Shown here: one piece after another, positions 58,301-64,000 of the stretch
Layout of the letters: every line of letters starts with the position of its first letter
Position numbering within the stretch: the first letter of the stretch is position 1
Source of the DNA: Canna indica
Lineage: Eukaryota > Streptophyta > Magnoliopsida > Zingiberales > Cannaceae
Direction: 5' to 3'
NCBI GenBank assembly: GCA_034359265.1
Contig: CP136891.1
Location: forward strand, 8,136,501-8,200,500
Length of the DNA stretch: 64,000 nucleotides
Notes under the pieces: generated by a model
Databases searched by the model: none
Told to the model about the DNA's origin: nothing
What the model saw: only the letters and a program-made list of their open reading frames with translations
Made by a program: the position numbers and the translations under genes

Positions 58301-59230
58301 TTATGTAGATAAAAAAAGCAATCACTGATTTGTATGCTGGGTTCTTTTTGTGCTGTTATGTTCTAACCACTTGGAAGGAGTAGAATAGAAGATTTTTCAG
58401 AATGTTTTGAGTTTATCTCTGTTTCAAAAGAAACTATAAGTTTAATAGAAAACTTGCCTTGAGCAGGTGAAAAAGCGGAGAAACTTATGCCAACGGCAAA
58501 GGTCACTTAGCAGACTTTTTGCTAGTAGTTCCCAAGGAAAGACAATATATGATTTGGAGAAAAGACACCAATAAAACTATAGGTGGAGCATTAAAAAAGA
58601 CACCAGTGGAGAAAAGAATTAACCATTGGTGAAAAATAAATGATTTGGAGAAAAGAATAGTTATTTGCTGTTTTTCAAGGTTTTCATGGAAGTGCAACAA
58701 AATCTATTTGTTTTCACAATGCTTTATTTTTTTACTGCTTAATTTTCATGGTTCTTTTGTTTCCTTTTCAAATTTCTAAATGGAAAAAATGCATGGTTCC
58801 ATTATTTTCTCAACACTAAAAGTAAAAAACTAAACCAAGGTGGTTTTGTAGATGAGCTAACTTGCAATTTATTGAGAATGCAACTGTTTCATCTATTTGT
58901 CTCTGCATCCAGTAGATGATGATGGAAGAAGATGAACAAGACACATAAATTGTGACCTAAAATACATCTGCATTTTGTCGGAAATGTCTTAGTCCTGTGG
59001 ATGTTCTTTTTTTATATATACCTAAAAACCTTTGACAATGCAAGGAAAAAGATGTGTCTATGTGTCTATGATGTCTGCCAAATCCTTTACATCCACTTTC
59101 TCTCGTACATGTCTGTCAAAAAATCATATAAATGTTGTTGGTGTTGACCTTTTATATATGTGCTTCAAATAATTTATCGAATGTGTTCTCCATTCTTCCT
59201 TATTGAGTTATGAATTTCTCTAGAGGGCAT
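55339..59230. other. Gene-poor region upstream of UEV1
   Basis: 55440-55760 is GC-richer and contains the UEV1 promoter, perhaps shared with a divergent plus-strand transcript. The rest is AT-rich without a recognisable gene. A 68-codon plus frame at 57715-57921 (hydrophobic, ALNVALNVARLLDAG) has no family resemblance. Confidence 0.4.
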
Positions 59231-59361
59231 AGTTGTCAAGGCGAAAAGCGCAGCGACACGCAAAGGTCCACTGGAGCTATAGCGCATAGCGCGCTACGCC
59301 GAAGTCTAGCAAAGCGCACAGGGTGCGCTATAGCGCGCTATGTGCGTTATTGATAACTGTG
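59231..59361. mobile_element. Small MITE rich in AGCGC palindromes
   Basis: 131 bases between direct repeats CTAGAGGGCAT (59220-59230 and 59362-59372). Ends are weak inverted repeats (AGTTGTCAA and, inverted, AGTTATCAA). The interior is a run of short palindromic words (ATAGCGCGCTA, GCGCTATAGCGCGCTATG). A 9-11-bp duplication would fit a Mutator-type MITE. Confidence 0.65.
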
Positions 59362-59632
59362 CTAGAGGGCATGGATTTGCGTTTTTGTTGGTGGCCAAGA
59401 CCTTTAAGAAAATCTAGACAATAGAATTTTTGCAATTACCAGTGTAAAATCTTATTATGCATTGATGGGCAAGTATGTGGACATTGATTTTATGTGATCT
59501 ATGGGTATGTTTCTTCACATACAACTTCTTCATTCATAGCACGCATTGCAAATTGCTAGGGCTATCACATAGACAGCCAACCATTCCATTGAATGATGAC
59601 CCATGCATTTCATGGTGGTCTTGTACGCTAAG

Positions 59633-59761
59633 TTTTTTTTTTTTTGAGAAAAAGCAACTTGCATTTCACTCAAGAGCGTTGAATAAGATACAAGTAGGAG
59701 GTGGGAAGAGGGAAGAGCAAACAAAAGGAAAGAAAAAGAGAAAAAAAGCCAAAAAACTAGA
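59633..59761 (-). mobile_element. Short retroposon (LINE or SINE 3' fragment)
   Basis: A T-run at 59633-59645 indicates a poly(A) tail on the minus strand. Flanks are similar 15-base direct repeats, GTCTTGTACGCTAAG (59618-59632) and GTCTTGTACACTAGG (59762-59776), differing at two positions. Too short to classify further. Confidence 0.6.
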
Positions 59762-59776
59762 GTCTTGTACACTAGG

Positions 59777-61829
59777 TTTGATCACACATTATGATATTTT
59801 TTAGTTCTTACATTCTGATAGGCATGAAGGGTGCATGTTTAATATATAAGTATATGTATATATATCCGTTATCCAAAAAATAAAAACTGTGGCTTGTGCA
59901 TTTTTGCCTACCAATAATTTATGTTATACTAAATAGCAGTGTTTGAAGTACTATCCCATACTATATCAGTGGCAGCATGGTACAAATGTGTTTTTCTTAA
60001 TGCATCACAACGGTGCTGATCTACCTTGCTAAGTAACATTTCTTTATTATTCTACTTCTAAAATGCTATGATGTTCAAGGAGTTGTTATAAATTCCACTC
60101 TGTTTATATAATAACTTTCATTTCTAAATGCCTGTGTATTTCATTTTTCTGATATATATAATTTGTTCCAGCATGTTGTTGATATCTAATATGCTGTTTT
60201 AGTTTGGCCTATCTGAAAGCTACGGAAGAAAAATTCATTGATATCCACTTCAACTGTAATTAGTTAAATATATACATCACTACCAAATAAATAAAGTACC
60301 ACTTCTATTGATTTGCAAGCCAAGTACTCACAAATCTGTCAATCACATAATGTCTCATTGATAGTTCCACTAGAGCAATTTATCTAGAGTGCAAGGTTCA
60401 CCCATGAATTTTGACCATCCATCTTCTGTTTCTGTATTCTGAGTAAATCCCTTGTTCGTATGAATGTTCCGACATGGTCTATCTAGGACATGAAATTAAA
60501 GAAAGTATTGGTCTTTCACTTGTTACCTTGTTTCTTTGACAAGGATGTTGCTATATAATGACCTCACATAAGCTATTTTAGAAACCTTCATTTGTACAGA
60601 AGAACTCTGCCGCCATGCATGTGGGTGCAATTGATCTGCCAACTAGAAGAAAGAGATGCAAAAGATGGGGAAGAAGCAATAATTTGGTGACACAGACCGA
60701 GCCTGCTTCAAAGGGTTTGGCATGTAGATGACGAGGATGCCTTCTGTGAGGAACAAATCATGTATGTTTTGATATGGATGTTTGTACTTTTAGAGATATA
60801 TATTAATAAAAATTGTGTCTTATGCTGGGGTTTGTTTAGATTAGTTTTTGGCAAATCAACCATTCACACCAACATAAATTTTAAATCCAGGAATTAAAGA
60901 GAAGAGCCAGAAGAGATGAAGAGAAAGAGCAAAATTGCCCTTAAACAGATCAAGGTATTGTCTTTGTTTTATTAATTTAGCAGAATTCTAGCGATTATCT
61001 TATTGTTCTGCCTTAAATTTTCTGTTATTAATTGTTTTTTAAAATGGATGGGCCAAAAGTTGTTAAACTTGAAAATATTATATAGAGAATGACAAAGAAT
61101 GCATATTGCAAGTGTGTATGTGCTCATGGCAAAAAGAATTTACTATTGCATATGGTTTGACATGGTGTTTTGTGTTCCATGTATCTGTTGTGCTTTAAAA
61201 AACATAAATTAGCGCGTATATCATCTGACGTTATCACTCCCATTAATCCCAACTGTCCTAATAACTCTTATGCATTTATGTGATTTTATGGTATTTCAAT
61301 CCAAAATAGCCTTTTCTTTCAATGCTTTCAACCACCCAACTCTCATAAAAAGCTCAAGAACTCAATCTAAAAACATAGAAGGGCTTAATTTATCCGGTTC
61401 ATGTAAGTTCATGTATCTTATGCTATTCTGCATCTAATACTGAATATAATTTCGTGTAATTGGCTAAATTATTGTCATCTTTGAGGAAGAAAGATTATTA
61501 TTTCTACTTTTAGGTGCCATTAGCCTTCTTTTTTGACCTCATATTTTGAACATTTTCTACCTTGAACGTGTCAGAGAGTGCAAAAGTGAATTAGAGAAGA
61601 CATTTTGAGTCCCAAATTAAGTACCATGTGTATTAGCTTTTGACTTGAAAGCTCGGGTCAATCAGGTTCACCCATGTACATTGTCTTCAGCAACAACAGA
61701 GTCTAAAGATAGGGAGAAAATAACTAGATAAAGATGGAATTCCAGGGGAAGATTGGAGAACCTATCACAAAATGATTGAGTGACTAGCAATAGAGAGTAG
61801 GCATGCATCAGCCAGCATGCATGAATGCA
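59777..61829. other. Gene-poor spacer
   Basis: AT-rich. A 38-codon plus-strand frame at 60615-60731 starts in a strong context (GCCGCCATGC) and encodes a basic peptide (TRRKRCKRWGRSNN); an AATAAA lies near 60807. It could belong to a non-coding or small-peptide transcript; I recognise no family and do not claim a gene. Confidence 0.3.
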
Positions 61830-62177
61830 TCAGCTCCTCCGGTTCTTGCTAGAGCTGGTGTTGCCACGTTGGAAATCGAGCAGAACTGTGCTCTTGCACT
61901 TTGGGCACTTGGGGTCCTTCTCCGACAGCATCACGTACATGAGGCATCGGGGACACCCAGCGAGCACCATCGATGTCGCCTCCGGGCTGTTCGACTTTTG
62001 CTCCCCTTCTGACGACACACACGAGCTCGGCGGCGATATCGATGGCGAAGACGACGAGTCATCGTCATCCTCCTCCACCACTGCCCTTGTTGACGGCCCC
62101 CCTCTTGCCCTCATCTGCTTTGCTGACAGGTTCAGCTTCAGGTCTGGCTTCGGGTTCTTCCCATGGTTGCGGCTCAT
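61830..62177 (-). CDS. GIR1: GL2-interacting repressor (GIR1/GIR2 type)
   Basis: Small nuclear co-repressor adaptor; in Arabidopsis GIR1 and GIR2 bind GLABRA2 and TOPLESS in root hair control. Intronless, 115 residues from MSRNHGKNPK. The start was chosen there because family members begin with MSR-type residues just before the EAR motif; an in-frame ATG 16 codons upstream is less likely. The EAR repression motif is LKLNL (13-17) in PDLKLNLS. An acidic Ser-rich linker follows, then the conserved module SPEATSMVLAGCPRCLMYVM and LSEKDPKCPKCKSTVLLDF, whose two CxxC pairs form a zinc ribbon-like fold. Confidence 0.94.
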   Translation of the reverse strand: MSRNHGKNPKPDLKLNLSAKQMRARGGPSTRAVVEEDDDDSSSSPSISPPSSCVSSEGEQKSNSPEATSMVLAGCPRCLMYVMLSEKDPKCPKCKSTVLLDFQRGNTSSSKNRRS

Positions 62178-62261
62178 CTCTTCTCCCCTTCTGTACAATA
62201 ACAATTCCCTGTCTATATTTACCACATCAAGCTGAACTACACAACGTTGACTACAAGTGAA

Positions 62262-62271
62262 ATATATATAG
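62262..62271 (-). promoter_or_regulatory. TATA box of the GIR1-type gene
   Basis: TATATATATT on the minus strand, 85 bases upstream of the ATG. Confidence 0.5.
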
Positions 62272-64000
62272 AGAATGTACCTTAAAGCTAAGGGCAGCTC
62301 CCCAACCTAGTAGGAAGAGTGGATGGTCCTTGGAGCCCGACCAAGGTTGTATTGGCTGATGCAGGAAGCAGTCTCCAAAGGGTGGTGGATACTTGGTTCG
62401 TAGGCTGGTGCTACACCTCACATGCCATTATATAAGAAGAGAATTCAAGGTTGATGGATTTTCTTTAATACAACACCACATTACTTTATTGCTTTTTCTT
62501 GTTTCCTTTCTCTATCTTCACTTGCATGATAACATTTTTCTTTATTTAATTGTCTGCAGTATATGTAGAACTGAGACAAGGGAAAAGCTGGAGGCTTTAA
62601 TGGTATTTAAAGATTTGGTAGAAGGAAGTATAAATTGAGGCCTGTGTATGTATTGATTGTTTGAGATAAACACAAGAGTTTCATTTGCTGTGCAGTTAAT
62701 AATGCAGTTCTCACTTTTTTCTTAAATAATATCACAAGTTGGAAGATTAGTAGTATGACAAAAGAAACAGTAACATGTTCCTATTTGAGTAGGCCATGTA
62801 CAATGTTGGGGATACATGTACCTTGTGCTTCAAACTGGGTTGGAGTGGACAGAGGCAAAGAGGGGGGTCAATGCAAGCTGCTGCTGAGCTTGGCCTACCC
62901 TTGTAAATGAAGAGAAAATGAGGGAACAAGCCATGCATGATGAAGTCATGCATATAGTAAAATCTCTATACCAATTTACTCTTGCCATTAATTCATATTT
63001 TGTTCCTGAGTTAAAGAGTAGTCATGTACACAAATACATGATGAATTTAATACATGTTGGACTGTACTAAAGCTACAGTTTTGTTGCTTTTTATTCTAAG
63101 ATTACTCTGCTCCATAGCCTTGGGTTAAAGATTAGTCATGAGCACAGTTACATTACACCGTGAATTTAATTTATTAAAGTTAAATTAGTTGATTTTTAGG
63201 ACTGTACCAAAAACTGCAGCTATTCATTCTTTTTCTATTCATCTTCACTGTTTACTTTTTAAATTCTTAACAAGGTAGGCAGCAGAATGTTTTTGTTTAT
63301 TCTACTTTGTGTTCTTTTTTTTTGAAGAAAAAAAGAAAAGAAGTACTAGATTCATGTTTTCTGAGTTTTATCAATATGTATTTTAGAATTTGTATATACA
63401 TTAAATAGTAATATCTTGACAGTCTAATTAATAAGATTCTCTGTCGCTCTCGGTAATTTTTCTGCAGAGGAGAAAGCTGTTGCCTTGACAAATTTTCAGG
63501 GGCGATCACAGACCTCAATCTTGAGATGTGAAATTTTCCTGGGTGAATCGTTCGTGTTGGAGAGGGGTGGTATTGCACCAAGTCGCGAAGCAGTACTCCA
63601 ACTATGACTATTATATCTTCTCTCTGGGTAGTAATTAAGGTGAGTTGGATGGAAGTGTAGTGTCATTAATAAATGACATTTAAAGTCTCCATACTTTGTT
63701 TTCTATTTCGTTCCCTTCTTTATTTCATATTTTGTATTTGTTTCGATGAGATTTATTGCATGAGTGACGCCAATATGTAGTTCGTAGCTAAGCAAGTAAA
63801 TGGGAATAAATGGCCACTGTTTATCTTAGTAAATGGGCCTTAAATGGATGCTACTTTTGAATAAATGACCTTTATTTCCAATCAATGAAAGTTACGGCCG
63901 GTCTGGTTCGGATCTCAACTCTTCTTTCCATTAGACATGACTTGATAACCTCACTTTAATGCCCATTAATTCATACTTGGCACACCCAATTTCCCCTCCT
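62272..64000. other. GIR1 upstream region and right end of window
   Basis: No gene recognised. Mostly AT-rich; short frames on both strands lack family resemblance. Confidence 0.4.

Overview
This is nuclear DNA from a flowering plant. Every confident protein gene is an intron-bearing (or plant-specific PPR) gene whose best match by recognition is an angiosperm family. Several first exons are GC-rich against very AT-rich introns and spacers, which suggests a monocot, but I cannot fix the species. No bacterial or organellar operon is present.

Layout. 1-2.8 kb: 3' end of an ATXR3/SDG2 histone H3K4 methyltransferase (+), with one GC-AG intron. 3.6-5.3 kb: a large palindromic (foldback) element whose core is a ~26-bp GC-rich tandem repeat in opposed orientations. 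6.6-9.8 kb: CRLK1-type receptor-like kinase (+) preceded by two uORFs. 10.5-12.5 kb: plant C2H2 zinc-finger protein (-). 13.2-14.3 kb: decayed retroelement DNA with an RNase H remnant. 14.4-16.1 kb: intronless PPR protein (-). 16.2-17.4 kb: nine tandem tRNA-Gly(UCC) genes and pseudogenes (-), the most unusual structure seen. 18.9-23.6 kb: kinesin-14 of the ATK1 type (+), 17 exons. 25.1-26.4 kb: CXXS1-type atypical thioredoxin (+).

27-34 kb is accessory DNA: a long-TIR element split by a hAT-type MITE with a perfect 8-bp duplication, a 2.8-kb block of very AT-rich dimeric tandem repeats, a uclacyanin gene (-) and a third foldback element. 35.4-37.7 kb: DUF604/fringe-like glycosyltransferase (-). 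38.7-43.6 kb: sorting nexin 1 (-), 11 exons. 44.2-49.0 kb: an apparently intact young Ty1/Copia retrotransposon (-) with near-identical 204-bp LTRs. 50.4-51.5 kb: NAC transcription factor (+). 52.2-52.9 kb: 5'-truncated LINE with an 18-bp target duplication. 53.2-55.3 kb: UEV1/MMS2 ubiquitin E2 variant (-). 55.3-61.8 kb: gene-poor, with a small MITE and a short retroposon. 61.8-62.2 kb: GIR1-type EAR repressor (-).

The genes are a normal mixed plant neighbourhood and do not form a pathway. The interest lies in the repeats: the tRNA-Gly array and the AT-rich block both show two-unit (dimeric) amplification, and three foldback elements share terminal and subterminal motifs but have unrelated cores. 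Exon limits come from reading frame continuity, splice dinucleotides and remembered family sequences; no alignment was run.
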